NCBI GenBank assembly: GCA_022225965.2
Contig: JAKJXP020000022.1
Span: 124,001-188,000, forward strand
Source of the DNA: Diatrype stigma
Taxonomy: Eukaryota; Ascomycota; Sordariomycetes; Xylariales; Diatrypaceae
Reading direction: 5' to 3'
DNA length: 64,000 nt
This document shows positions 1 to 10,291 of the stretch, piece after piece (within the stretch, counting starts at the first letter, position 1; each line of letters opens with the position of its first letter). The notes under the pieces are model-generated. The model saw only the letters and a list, made by a program, of their open reading frames with translations. It was not told the origin of the DNA and ran no database searches. A program made the position numbers and the translations under genes.

Positions 1-780
1 AAGACCTATTCGTTGTGCCATCTCCTTTGGAAGCTCGGCTATCTTGCTCTTCGCGTTCTTAATGGGCACCTCCTGGTCCTGGACGACGAAACGCAAATTC
101 GGGTGCTCCTTCGCCACCGTGATCGAAGCGCTTCCACTTCCTCCTCCGACGTCAACAATGACAGCCCCTCCAGGAAGCGAGTTCCAATCGAATCCGCGCA
201 ACAGGTTCTCAACGCTAGTACTTGGGTATACTAGGGCTTGGCTCTGCATGTAACTGTCGAACTCGCTTTCAAGGTCCGGGTGAGCCCTGAGGTACTCGAA
301 GAAGGGTTTGTCGGTATCCATTGCAACGTTGTAAGCCGTCTCGTTCATAGTGCGAGAATCACCATACTTCTCGGTCGCCCTGATCATCCCACCCATAAGA
401 GGGACTGTCTGGTTGACCATGTGCAGTATCGACACCTTCAGGTGGGGGTTCTCTACAAAGGGGGCAGACAGTGCGTTATGAGACACGCGGCCATCATATA
501 TCTCCCGCAGAATCCCCATCGTCAGAACCATTCGTATCGCTGACCGGAGTGTGGTCTCAGGGACTTGAGTCTCATGCGCGAGATCCTTGTACGAGATATC
601 TAAGGGGGGCAGCGGGATGCGGAAAAAGACACCAAAGTGACAGAGCCAACGCAGACATGTGTATTGTTGTTGTTGTACCAGCATTTCAGTCATAAAGCTG
701 GGTGGGTCATGAACGAGTTGTTTCGTCCTTGTGGCGTGCTCGAGTACAGCATCTCGAGATCGCGAATCGAATTGCGCCAT
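1..780 (-). CDS. COMT-type SAM-dependent O-methyltransferase, 3' end beyond window
   Basis: The minus-strand frame is open without a stop from an ATG at 780 to the window edge, giving 260 codons. An in-frame TAA lies three codons upstream, which fixes the start. Residues about 30-115 look like the winged-helix dimerisation domain of plant/fungal COMT-like enzymes. Residues about 207-220 carry the SAM-binding motif I (VIVDVGGGSGSAS), followed by a beta2 acidic position in the stretch FVVQDQE. The catalytic His and the rest of the methyltransferase fold lie beyond the left edge. The family methylates phenolic or polyketide hydroxyls on small molecules in the cytosol, but the substrate cannot be told from this part. 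It is divergent from the P450 at 1389, which suggests shared control and a secondary-metabolite cluster continuing to the left. No intron is needed in the visible part. Confidence 0.9.
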   Translation of the reverse strand, partial: MAQFDSRSRDAVLEHATRTKQLVHDPPSFMTEMLVQQQQYTCLRWLCHFGVFFRIPLPPLDISYKDLAHETQVPETTLRSAIRMVLTMGILREIYDGRVSHNALSAPFVENPHLKVSILHMVNQTVPLMGGMIRATEKYGDSRTMNETAYNVAMDTDKPFFEYLRAHPDLESEFDSYMQSQALVYPSTSVENLLRGFDWNSLPGGAVIVDVGGGSGSASITVAKEHPNLRFVVQDQEVPIKNAKSKIAELPKEMAQRIGL

Positions 781-1388
781 GAGGATTTAGTACCTAGGTC
801 CCTGAACCAGAAAGAGCCCCAGAATGTATAGACTCGACGGCCCGTGGTATAAGATATAAAGTAGTCGTGTTTAGTATCCCACTAGAGAAGCCCATGGGAG
901 CCCAAGCAAAGGGGGGAGCTATACCTGCGTTGTATTGAATGTATTATGTATGTGGGTTGGCGTGACGCAGGGGAGAATGACCGATAATGCACTCGACATA
1001 CTAATATATGCAATGATGACTGAATAACAGCTGCACACGGGCGATCTGGTAATGCGGTGAACGGAGTATGTTCTGTTTGCCTTGCTTTCGCCGGCGGTCC
1101 CCGAGAAGCCCAGTCTTTGGCGTGCCTACCGTGACTGGAGCTGACGCTTACCGAGCCGCGGCACCGAAGGATACCCGGGAAATAAGCGAACTCAGATACA
1201 TCGCATAGTGCATTACATTGGAGCTTCTATGTAAGCTACTTAGAAGTGTCCTTCTTTAAGGTAATGGCAATATGACATTCAGCAATATCACCTTAGCTAA
1301 CACCTTACTCCTGATTTACGCCTTCTGAAATCTCCCATCACACAGACGCTTAACTCCATTTAGCTTTGAAGGTTTCGATGATAAGAAA
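781..1388. promoter_or_regulatory. Shared divergent promoter of OMT and P450 genes
   Basis: This 608 bp gap separates the start codons of two divergent secondary-metabolism-type genes. It holds no supported gene. It contains GC-rich palindromic patches that a Zn2Cys6 regulator could use (CGCCGGCG near 1089 and CCGCGG near 1155) in an otherwise AT-richer stretch. These are pattern matches only; no factor is assigned. Confidence 0.5.
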
Positions 1389-3064
1389 ATGAACAGTTCA
1401 TACTTTTCTAGTACCCTAGCTGTATTTGCTAGATGGGCTTACCTTGTGGCTATTATGATAGTAGTGGCCGCAACTCTTCTCTTTATACTATGTTGGGTAG
1501 GTAGAGACAAGCGCCTGGACAGAGTTCCTGGTCCCAAGGGGAATCCTGTCACAGGAATTGGTTTAGATCTACCACCAGATGCGGCACGGAAGCTAAAGGA
1601 ATGGTCCGAACAGTATGGCGAGGTATACAAAATTCGTGTAGGATGGTGGAATTGGGTGGTGTTGAACAGCCCAGAGGCTGTCAAAGAAGTGTTTGATAAA
1701 CAGGTAGGTATCATGCTCTCAACAAATGTCTGTTAATAAAATTGAATACTAAAATCTGAAACGACTAGTCCGTTTCTACGTCTTCGAAGTTACCAGCGCC
1801 TATGGCCGAACTGGTGGTAGGAGGCTTGCGGATGGTAACGATGACGTATGGACCAAAATGGAGGAGATACCGAACACTTTGCCACCACCTGCTCACGCCA
1901 AAGATGACAGAGTCATTTGTACTTACGCAGAAGCAGGAGTTAGGGCAGATGATGTATGACCTAGCCTTCAATACTCCAGATGATACCACTTTCAGCGATC
2001 ATATCCGCCGAACACTATTTTCTATCATGATGAAGACAGTGTACGGGCGAAGGATAGAGAGAAAGGACGATCAAGACGTCAAGTACACTGAGGAGAGCGC
2101 AAAACTACTTGGTAAACTCACCAGAGGCGCATTCATCGAGGATATCTTCCCCCCTCTAGCACGCTTGCCCGAATGGTTGCAGCCTTCGATAAGACAAGCT
2201 CGGAAGCACGCCGAGTTCGTTCTATGGGTCAAGATGCGCATGTGGATCACACTCAAGGAGCAACTTTCCGGCGAAGCGGCTCCTCCTTGCTACGCAGCGG
2301 AGATGATCAAGACCGACTACAAAGAGCACGGCCTCGCCGATGAGGACCTGGCCTGGATTGCGGGTGGACTGGTAGAGGCCGGTTCACAGACTTCGACTGT
2401 CACGATGAACAACCTCATCCTCTACCTAGCCGGAACCCCCGAGGCGCAGGCCCGTATTCGCGAAGAAATACAAACGACCGTCGGGGCAGCGCGAACCCCC
2501 GAGATGAGCGACATCCCGAAACTTCCATACACCTTCGCCTGCGTGAAGGAGATCTTGCGGCTCTGCCCCGTGCCGCCGTGGACGCTGAGGCACTTCACGG
2601 ACGCCGACGTCACGTACAAGGACATCGTCATCCCGAAGGGGACTGCCGTCGTCTGCAACACCATGGCGCTCCACTTCGACGCCGAACGGTATCCCGATCC
2701 GTACGCTTTCAAGCCCGAGCGGTACATCGAGTACCAGAGATCCGCGCTGGAGTACGCGGCCATGCCGAACCCGTACGATCGCGACCACTTCAGCTTTGGG
2801 GCGGGGAGGCGGATGTGTCCAGGGGCACGGTTCGCGGAGAACAACCTGGCCTACGCGCTGGCGAACCTGCTGTGGGGCTTTGAGATCAGGCCTCCGATGG
2901 TCATGGCTGGCGGGAGGCTGCGCGAGGGCGCGGTGGACCTGTCTGACGACGCTTTCGAATCGTACCCGCTGCGTTCGGCGAAGCCCTTTAAGGCTCGGTT
3001 CATCCCGCGGAGCGAAGATCATGTCCGGATCATTCGACAGAAGTGGGAAGCGAATTCTAAATAA
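1389..3064 (+). CDS. Cytochrome P450 monooxygenase, microsomal, secondary-metabolism type
   Basis: Two exons (1389-1703 and 1769-3064; intron 1704-1768 with donor GTAGGT and acceptor TAG) give 536 aa, the normal size of a fungal class II P450. An N-terminal hydrophobic anchor spans about residues 17-37, followed by a proline hinge (VPGPKG). The C-helix motif is KWRRYR. The I-helix oxygen-activation motif is AGSQT at 309-313, the K-helix ExxR is E366-R369, PERY is 421-424, and the heme loop FSFGAGRRMCPG has the ligand Cys at about 455. All core motifs are intact, so it should be active with a NADPH-P450 reductase on the ER membrane. The general look is that of fungal polyketide-modifying P450s of the O-methylsterigmatocystin oxidoreductase type; this subfamily call is by impression. 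Codon composition changes from AT-rich to strongly GC-rich near 2260, within exon 2. Its divergent OMT neighbour supports a biosynthetic role. Confidence 0.93.
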
Positions 3065-3812
3065 CCGTTGTCGTGAATGAGTTTGGAAAAGTCAAGATTA
3101 TATTCGAAGGTAGTGGCCAAAAGCCTGCGGACACTCTACCGCCAGAAAACAGTAGTAGGATATCCGCGGACTTTTGGCTGCCACCTTCGTATGGTAGTCA
3201 ACGCATTTGGGACGGCTCAGAGTTTGAATTGCGATGGATTTATGCAGATTCATGCATATGATAGGCAGGAAGCAATGCATTTCGTAGGGTTGAAACAGTA
3301 CATATGAGTCATCTGTCGAATTATGAGATATTGAAAACAACCATTTTCAAAGGGACATGTCATTATAAGTACAAATATATATCAAATGGTTCGGCACATC
3401 GTTTAAACTGCCCTGGAGGCGGTGGTAATACCTACTTAGGTAACCTATAATCGGACTCAAATACATAACCCCGCTCCTGTTGATCAAGAGGGAGAACAAA
3501 AAACTCAGGAATGCTGATCATTTCTACTTGATGCTTACTCATAGTTCTAGTGTCACACAAGCATAGACAAAGCACATTGTGAGCTGTCACAAGCCAACTA
3601 CACTTGATGGGAAACTCCCTTGCGGAACTGGAGATACGCTGAAAAGTAATCATTGATGGGTATACTTTTGTGTGCGAGTGGTCATGTGAGTGAAAGAAAT
3701 ATGTACAGTGAATTCGTTGTTACATGCAGAAGTCTATATAGCCCGATCAACGCCTATGCTAACCCTCCGGAATCGTTAACCGCCACGCCCTGCTCGGCAG
3801 CCTGCTCCACGC
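3065..3812. other. Convergent 3' intergenic region, with foldback repeat
   Basis: This is 748 bp between the 3' ends of the P450 (plus) and the AA11 gene (minus). I see no gene. It holds the inverted repeat at 3105-3189, described separately. The rest should be 3' UTRs and spacer. Confidence 0.6.
3105..3189. repeat. Foldback repeat with 27-bp imperfect arms
   Basis: Left arm 3105-3131 and right arm 3163-3189 are inverted copies matching at about 22 of 27 positions, around a 31 bp spacer. Both arms share the core GCCAAAAG and the ends CGAAGGT and GCGGA. The left arm plus the next seven bases reappears at 26219-26252. The core resembles Tc1/mariner-type terminal inverted repeats (ACAGTGTCCGCC...TTTTGGCC in the other direction). 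It is probably a MITE-like or transposon-end remnant; no transposase is present nearby. Confidence 0.6.
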
Positions 3813-4952
3813 TTAAGCGCGGAAAACGCGGACAGAGCGCTTCTTGCCGGCAGCTGCGATCTTCATGTTGGTCGACTGGCCGGCGCTGCACTGGGTGCCG
3901 GCAGCCATGGGCTGAACAGCGCTCCAAGCTCCGCTGGCGCACTGCTGGAAGGAGGTGCCGCCAATGCAGTTGAAGGTGCCCTCGACCGTGCAAGCACCCG
4001 TGAGGGCGCCGCTGGAGCCGCTGCCAGATCCAGCAGCGGGAGCAGTGGGGGCAGCAGCCGGCGGGGAGGCAACGGTGGTAGGGGCCGCGGCGGCGCTGGT
4101 TGGCGCAGCAGCAGGGGCGGTGGGAGCTGCAGCAGGGGCGGTAGTGGGAGCTGCAGACGAGGCAGGGACGCTGAGGAAGACACCACCGGCGGGCGCGGAC
4201 TCGCTGGGAGCGGCGGCAGCGGTCGTGGTCGGTGCAGCAGAAGAGCCAGCGCCGGCACCGATACCAACACCGACACCGGCGCCGCCGACCTCAAGGTAGA
4301 CTTGGCTGCCGAGGTTGTTCTCGAGAGACTTGCCGGGGTTGGCGAACTTCACATCGCTGCTGTCGCCCACGATGTCCTTGCCCATGATGTTCAGGACGGT
4401 CATGTCGGGGAGCGCGTTGTAGGCGTCCTTGGAACCTCCACTGCCAGTAATCTCCACAGCACCACAGTTCATGTAGAACTCGCGGTTGCCGACCTTGTTG
4501 AGCCAGGTCCAAGCGACAACGCCCTTACCAGTAGGGAGATCCTCGGGGACAGTGAAGTCGTAGGTGTCGGGAGCAACGGCGCTGGCATCGCCACCGGCGT
4601 TACCCGGCGTGTTGCGCGCGGGGCATCCACCCTCGATGCTGTGAATGACCTTCCAGACCGAGTCCTTGGTGGGGGCGGTATCGTAGGTGATGCTGATCTG
4701 GCAACTGCCGCCACCGTGAACAGCCTGGCCGATGGTGGAGAGGGTCTGCTTGGATCCCTGGGGGTAAGTGTTGACTTCGCCACCGGTGAAGGTGTCGGCT
4801 CCGCTGTACTTGCAAGGAAAGTTGCTGCCGTCGACCTCCAAGGGGCCGTTCAATCCGTTCTGCGAGGGGAAGGGCGTGGGGCTCTTCATCAGCATGTGGG
4901 CATTGGCAGCAGCCAAGAGGCCGGAAGCAGCGAGAGTCTTGGTGAAGAACAT
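3813..4952 (-). CDS. Secreted AA11-type lytic polysaccharide monooxygenase with C-terminal chitin-binding-like module
   Basis: Single exon, 379 aa. Residues 1-18 form a signal peptide ending ANA, which exposes His19 as the mature N-terminus (HMLMKSP), as required for the copper histidine brace. The second brace His is in AVHGGGSCQ, at about position 61 of the mature protein. The axial Tyr is in NREFYMNC. The motifs SIEGGCPA and WTWLNKVGNREFYMNC match AA11 enzymes, which oxidatively cleave chitin. After about residue 195 comes a roughly 120-residue Ala/Pro/Thr/Ser linker, then a four-Cys module of about 45 residues (TGACTVEGTFNC...) resembling the X278 module often attached to AA11, and a basic tail (GKKRSVRVFR). 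A TATA-like element lies about 155 bp upstream. It probably acts in cell-wall remodelling or degradation of foreign chitin. No CBM1 is present. Confidence 0.9.
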   Translation of the reverse strand: MFFTKTLAASGLLAAANAHMLMKSPTPFPSQNGLNGPLEVDGSNFPCKYSGADTFTGGEVNTYPQGSKQTLSTIGQAVHGGGSCQISITYDTAPTKDSVWKVIHSIEGGCPARNTPGNAGGDASAVAPDTYDFTVPEDLPTGKGVVAWTWLNKVGNREFYMNCGAVEITGSGGSKDAYNALPDMTVLNIMGKDIVGDSSDVKFANPGKSLENNLGSQVYLEVGGAGVGVGIGAGAGSSAAPTTTAAAAPSESAPAGGVFLSVPASSAAPTTAPAAAPTAPAAAPTSAAAAPTTVASPPAAAPTAPAAGSGSGSSGALTGACTVEGTFNCIGGTSFQQCASGAWSAVQPMAAGTQCSAGQSTNMKIAAAGKKRSVRVFRA

Positions 4953-5105
4953 GTTGGTTGAATATGTGCTTGAGATGGGTGTTCGTTCCAGACGAGGAAT
5001 CTCAAATGTGGTTTAGAATTGAAAGTTGGTGGTGAATGAATGCTTGTGATGGTTTGACTGATTGTTGGTCTGATCGAAGCCGAGTTAGTACAGAGTCTTA
5101 CATGG

Positions 5106-5113
5106 TATATATA
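5106..5113 (-). promoter_or_regulatory. TATA-like box of the AA11 gene
   Basis: TATATATA lies about 155 bp upstream of the ATG at 4952, in a position typical for a highly regulated fungal secreted-protein gene with a short leader. It is symmetric, so strand is inferred from the gene. Confidence 0.45.
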
Positions 5114-5209
5114 CACGGAAAGCCGTGCTTCCTTGTTTGTCGACTTCAAAGAGGTGGTCATGACTCAACGAAGCAGTTCACATGCCTCAAAGAAGCAGTT
5201 TACGAACGG

Positions 5210-5251
5210 AGCTCTAGAATCGACATTCCTTTTGTCGATATCTCTAGAGCT
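5210..5251. repeat. 16-bp inverted repeat (hairpin) upstream of AA11 gene
   Basis: AGCTCTAGAATCGACA (5210-5225) is followed after 7 bases by its inverse (5233-5251), which carries a 3-base insertion. All 16 positions of the shorter arm pair. It sits about 260-300 bp upstream of the AA11 start, outside any gene. Confidence 0.65.
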
Positions 5252-8200
5252 TCCTTGAAGACCAGGACGAAAGATTTCACTAACCTCGACTGCTTTGTTG
5301 CTGTCACGGAACAAAGCTTAGATAATCAGTTGGCAGAGAGCGAGATCGATCGAGGTGTTTCTGTTGAGTCAAGACTCAAAGGGGACAGTAATGCTCCAGG
5401 CGGAAATCAAAGAAACACGTTCTGAATAGGACCTAGCCTTGAATGAGTGAAGGTAGGACACTTGCTTGGTGCTGTTGTCGTAGAGACTGAATGGATGCCA
5501 CAGGCGTAATGGAGTGGGCGAAACGAAACGAACGACTTGGGTGACTGTAGCGAGAGTCTTATACCTAGGTGGTGGTATGTGGAAAGAGGCAAAAAGAAAG
5601 GAAGAGACCGCAAAGTCGGCTATATGTAGGTAGACATGCAAAGTGATGGAATAGTCAGGGCAACTAGTCCTGCGTGCTGCAGGAACCGTAGACTAAGCGG
5701 CAGTGATTGGACACGACATTAACGGGGTAGAGACATGGCTTGCCAGGCTCCCTCTTGCAAGATCCACTTGGGTCGAATAGTCCAGCATTAAATTGCCTCC
5801 TTCACGGAAAGAGGGTACATGGTACAATTATCTAGTGGCTATGGAGGGCCGACCTCAGCCATGCTGATCGCCCTTTGGAGTTCCGAAGCATAGTGGACCA
5901 CCTTGTGGATCGTGGGGTGAGCCAATGCAAACCCAGGGGGCCGACACAATAGGAAGGCCATAATTGAATACGATCTCTGATAGGCCTACGAGGTGCCAGA
6001 GCGGTTGTGCCTTGGGTCGTTTCGACTTCATGGTCTGAAAAGGGCGATGGACGGCTGCAAAGATTGGTCTTGGATTGACCTCTTGTCAAAGGGATCAGTC
6101 ACCTGCCGGCGCCCTATTTCCTGTTTGGGGCGTTTGGTTCTGAATTGACCATACGTATTCACTGTACGCCGAACCCCCCAAATTCATATTCTCAGCTTAA
6201 AAAATTCCCCTGACCGCCAAGTATTGTAGATCTTGTCTTAGCACGGGAGGGCATCTAACCAGTAAGTACACACGTAGATTCGGTATCCAGACTGGCCAGA
6301 GAGAAGGCCGGTTGACTGCAGACGGCGAAAATCAAACCCACACACGAGGAAACGGGGTTTTCGCGTTCGCGTAATTCCAAGATCTGCATCTGCCGTTATA
6401 GAGGAGGACAGGAACTATGTCTGTCAACTTGACACGATCTGATGGTTATTGGCTGTGCAGTCGTTTAAGTCGAGACCTTCAAAAGAGACCTGCCAGCCAA
6501 TCGACAGGGATCTTGCCCGACCTGGTGCCACTAGGCCTCCAATCAAGTCACTAGAACCATCTACTACCATCTACTCGGAGGCCGGCGCCAACTTACTTAC
6601 TATTCTACGTATACAGAATTGCACAATGGGCAGATACCCGCGCTTTGTACGTGGCCGCAGAGGCACTGACCGCTGATGATATGGTAGTTTGGTAGTGTAG
6701 GTGACGAAATTCTAACTACATATATCGGGGCAGTTGTACTATGTAGTAAGTCGTTAAAAGAACGGGCTGGGAGGAGAAGAATAAAACAAAATCAACGAAG
6801 ACTATCGGCTGCAGGTTGATACGAATGGCATCTAACTAGGGACAGGATAGTCATGGTTTACTTCTCACAATATTTGTATCCCCATACGATCGAACATAGC
6901 GAACCAGCCACGCCACTTGAAATTTCTGCCTTACTGGGACGGTGAAAGAATACCTATCATACCTACATATAGCCAGGATAGTCGCGCATGCCACTAGAGA
7001 TGTCAAGATTCTTCTGCTCCAGAGGGCTACACGATCTATACCCTGCATTCCACGGTGATGCTCCGCATTCCAGCCATCCAGCCGGTCAGGGATTATTACA
7101 TGTGCCGCAACCGCGGGCTGGCTCACTGGCTCATTGCAACTCTGACCCCTCAGCCCCTCAGCGTCCCAAAGCCGAATGTTCTCTTTAGCGCTCTTTAGAG
7201 CCCGCCTTTCCTTCGTTCCTTGTCCAAGTTGTCCCGCAAGGTCGCAGGGGTCCAAACGCAGATGCTCGTGTGGCTGGCGAATGATCTGCGAATATCAGCC
7301 TGCGGGGGTTCTACTACAGAGGCTAGCGGCTTGCAAGGTACCAGGTACTTATGTACTTTAGGCGTTCTGGCAGTCTGTCAAGCCCTTTGGCTCCAGGGCC
7401 CTGGACGCCCTAACTGGCACCCTAGCCCACCTAGCCCACCTAGGTAGGCTTGCCGCTGCGGCGATGGAGCCCCTCTGGTCGATGGTGAAACAGGAGCCAG
7501 TTTCAGGGACTTGGAAAAAGCTTCGCCTTCCTGCCCAATCATATTTCCATGTCGCATTGCCATCGATCGCAATCCACCCCTTTAAGTCGTCGTTCACGCA
7601 CTACACACGTACATAGGCGACGACACAAGTGCGCGCGAACATCTGCCAATGATTTTCACAATTTGGCGCATCCATTTCCATCTGCTAGGTAGTTAACTAA
7701 GCACGTCAAAACAGGGCAGGATGCACGTTCGACTGTCTGCCATAAGTTCGCGACTTGGCGATCTTGTTAGTCCGTAGTAGTTGTCTTTGCGGAACGACGA
7801 TGCGTTCTTCCACCGATATTCGTGTGTGTAGTGTAATACTACTACCTACATGATCGGCCTGCCAGTAGCAGAGACCATCATCGGCTGCCTACTATGCCGC
7901 CCACCGTCCGGCCGTTTGTTCGGATGCCAAATGTGTCCGTCGCAACGTCGCAAGAAATGAAAGGCCAGGTCTGTGATGCACAACGCGATACATGAGAAAG
8001 CCACCATAGCCGGCCCGATCCTACGGGGTCCCTGAAGTTTGTCGAAAGTACAAACTGAGTAAGTGGTGATATTCATTGAAGGGCCGTCCATGCTTGCCAC
8101 AGGCAGCCAATGCAAACAATCCAACTCGGATCGCCGAGATTTCATGAGGGCGTGCTCCGTGCCCGTCGCCAGGACTAGATCCGCTAGCGTAAGGTGGCGG

Positions 8201-9477
8201 GAGAGCGGGACTACGCGTCGGAATCGCAAGTACCATCCTCCCCTGGCAGGCAGGCAGGCTGGCAGGGTCTTGTGCTACATAACCTGGTACCTTACCTATG
8301 TAGGTAGGTACTACATACAGACATCTTGGTCGATTGGGGTCCTTGATTCAAGATTCAGCTTCTAAGTAACGTACAAACTCAAAAGAACGTTCTAGTTAGA
8401 GACACGGTGTAGATGGCATGGTTTTTTAGGCTAGATACCGTATAGAGAGGGTAAGGGCGCCAGGGCGCTTGGAGTGAGTGCCGCCGCGACTGCGCGATCA
8501 GCTTCTTTACCTCGTAAAGATGGGTAGATTTTCGTATTTGACAGAAATTCTTCATCAAGGAATGCTACGTCAATGGTATGCATCGGCCAGGCCGCCCGGC
8601 CTAAGTGGATCCATGGAGTGAACCCTGGTTAATGAAGACTAGTAGCAGGCCTCCCTTGTTTGTTCTAGACGAGGTATCCAAACAACAATGACGGTTATGA
8701 CGGGGAGGCATAAAGGGATTGTTGTGTAGGTATAACTCACATATGCGTCATCAACCGCCAAGTCGAGCGGAACTCGTCCGCTATGCTTGGTCGGGTCATA
8801 CAAATACCAAACATCGCCGCTTCTAGATCGCTTCAAGAATCCTATAGCTCATTGAGACCTACGCAGGCCAGTGCTGTTACAATCTGCCTTGACCGGAAGT
8901 GACTAACATATGGACATTCTAGGTAGTTCTCGAGGCTGATCGAAAAATGCTCTACCGAGCCCGCTATGTAAGTTCGCGGGTCTAGCTCTCAGAAGATTAG
9001 ATAATAACAATACCGAGAATACAAAACAGACTTGACTGTATAATCCAATCTGAGTATATCGATCTTGGCACCCATTTGCTACCTAACTATGTCTACGCAG
9101 CTCAAGTACACAGGTGCAAATCATAATGCAGAAGTATGCAATACCTCGAAAGCAGACATCGACCATGACAGCAGGAAGAATGGCATGCTCAAACAAGTCG
9201 ATGTGAGTGTTTGCCTGGTCGTAACTAACTCCTTATCACGAAACTAGAACTCATCTCAACACCGCAGTATATTTCGTAATCGTTTCCGATAGCCTCAACC
9301 ACATATGGCAAAATGCGACTTGCCCAAACAGACAACGGCATCCAACAGCCCTACTGAGGCAACTATGTCCATAACGCCCATATCCGGATCCTGCATGGTG
9401 TTAGCAACTCATGTGATGTATTTAGGCCCATGAAGTCCTCGGTGCCCAGACCCCTTTTCACTCGCTCGCCAGGGTTT

Positions 9478-10291
9478 TTACTTACAGACTGCTGCGTTCT
9501 TGTCCTGGTCGTCAACCTGCTCAGGAGAAAGGTGGTCGGTGTCCTCGAACCCGTACTCCGCGCGAGTCCATCGCTTCATTTTCCCAGACCGGAACTCCTG
9601 GTAATCCCATTCGCGGTCTTCCAGATATTCCGGTTGATTGAAGACGTACACTTCACACTTAGCCTCCTCGCCTTCGACGTTGCCTTCCTCCTTGTCGTTT
9701 CCAACCTTGGACAGGAGGCGGACCTTGACCGTTTTTCGCTCATACTGAGATCCCTCGAAATGGTCTAGCTTGTCCATGTTGGCTTCTGTCAACCCCGTCA
9801 CGTACATGCCTCGAACTTCATGGCCTGGATCGGGTGTGATGCCTGGATAGTCTGCACCCTGAATGCGTCTAGGAAGAGGGTGTTAGTAAAGGGGCAGGGA
9901 TGAAGAGAAGCATAGAAATTCAACTGCAACTGTCGTTGGGATGCTGAACGGCGGCGTGAAATGATGGAGACCCCAATCTTTATTATGATGCTAACTCACC
10001 GTCGGCAGTATCCATGGAGGATCGCAGGCTCGAAATGATGAAGACTTTTGAGCACAGCGACGTCGTCCGTTGAGAATCTGTAACAGACTGTGAAGAAGAC
10101 TTCGGGGGCCATCTGGTTACCGACATGTCAGTCACACAGTTTGTGTTGATGGGCTGAGTGAGGGGCGCCTCACCAAAGTGCCTGGGAATGGTTAGCAACG
10201 GAAGCCAACAAAAGTACTGCAAGTAAAACTGACCATAGAAGAAAGCCGCATATGTGCGGTCCCCGGCGGGCGTTTCTGATGCAGCAGCCAT
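9478..10291 (-). CDS. AIG2-like / gamma-glutamylcyclotransferase-fold protein
   Basis: Four coding exons on the minus strand: 10291-10234, 10182-10175 (only 8 nt), 10112-10000 and 9868-9478, about 189 aa. Introns have donors GTCAGT, GTGAGG and GTGAGT and branch sites GCTAAC, CTGAC and TACTAAC. The 8-nt exon is required to build the family signature FYGTLM, which together with the later phrase LHGYCRRRIQGADYPGI identifies the BtrG/AIG2 fold. The family includes gamma-glutamylamine and gamma-glutamyl cyclotransferases; the acidic catalytic residue probably lies in the stretch around LDHFEGSQYERKTV. Substrate is unknown. A possible last intron (donor GTAAGT at 9485, acceptor at 9391) would end the protein two residues earlier, so the product barely changes. 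It is divergent from Tra1 across 1.5 kb. Confidence 0.85.

Larger units (their letters stand above)
4953..9477. other. Gene-poor intergenic region, 4.5 kb
   Basis: I find no supported gene here. The open frames (the longest 129 codons, at 5036-5425) have no recognisable domain, no convincing splice partners, and low-complexity or random-looking composition. The first few hundred bases should be the AA11 promoter, with a TATA-like box at 5106-5113 and a hairpin at 5210-5251. The remainder contains scattered short TAGGTAGGTA-type motifs and AT-rich patches. No tRNA B-box or transposase similarity was recognised. Confidence 0.5.

Noticed and set aside
760..770. TCGCGAATCGA, a TCGN5CGA match to an AflR-type site
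   Set aside because: It lies inside the OMT coding sequence just after the start codon; one short match is not evidence for such a regulator.
4302..4961. 219-codon plus-strand frame
   Set aside because: Antisense of the AA11 gene, whose signal peptide, His brace and cysteines make the minus strand the coding one.
5036..5425. 129-codon open frame upstream of the AA11 gene
   Set aside because: No recognisable domain or codon bias, and it spans the AA11 promoter and the hairpin.
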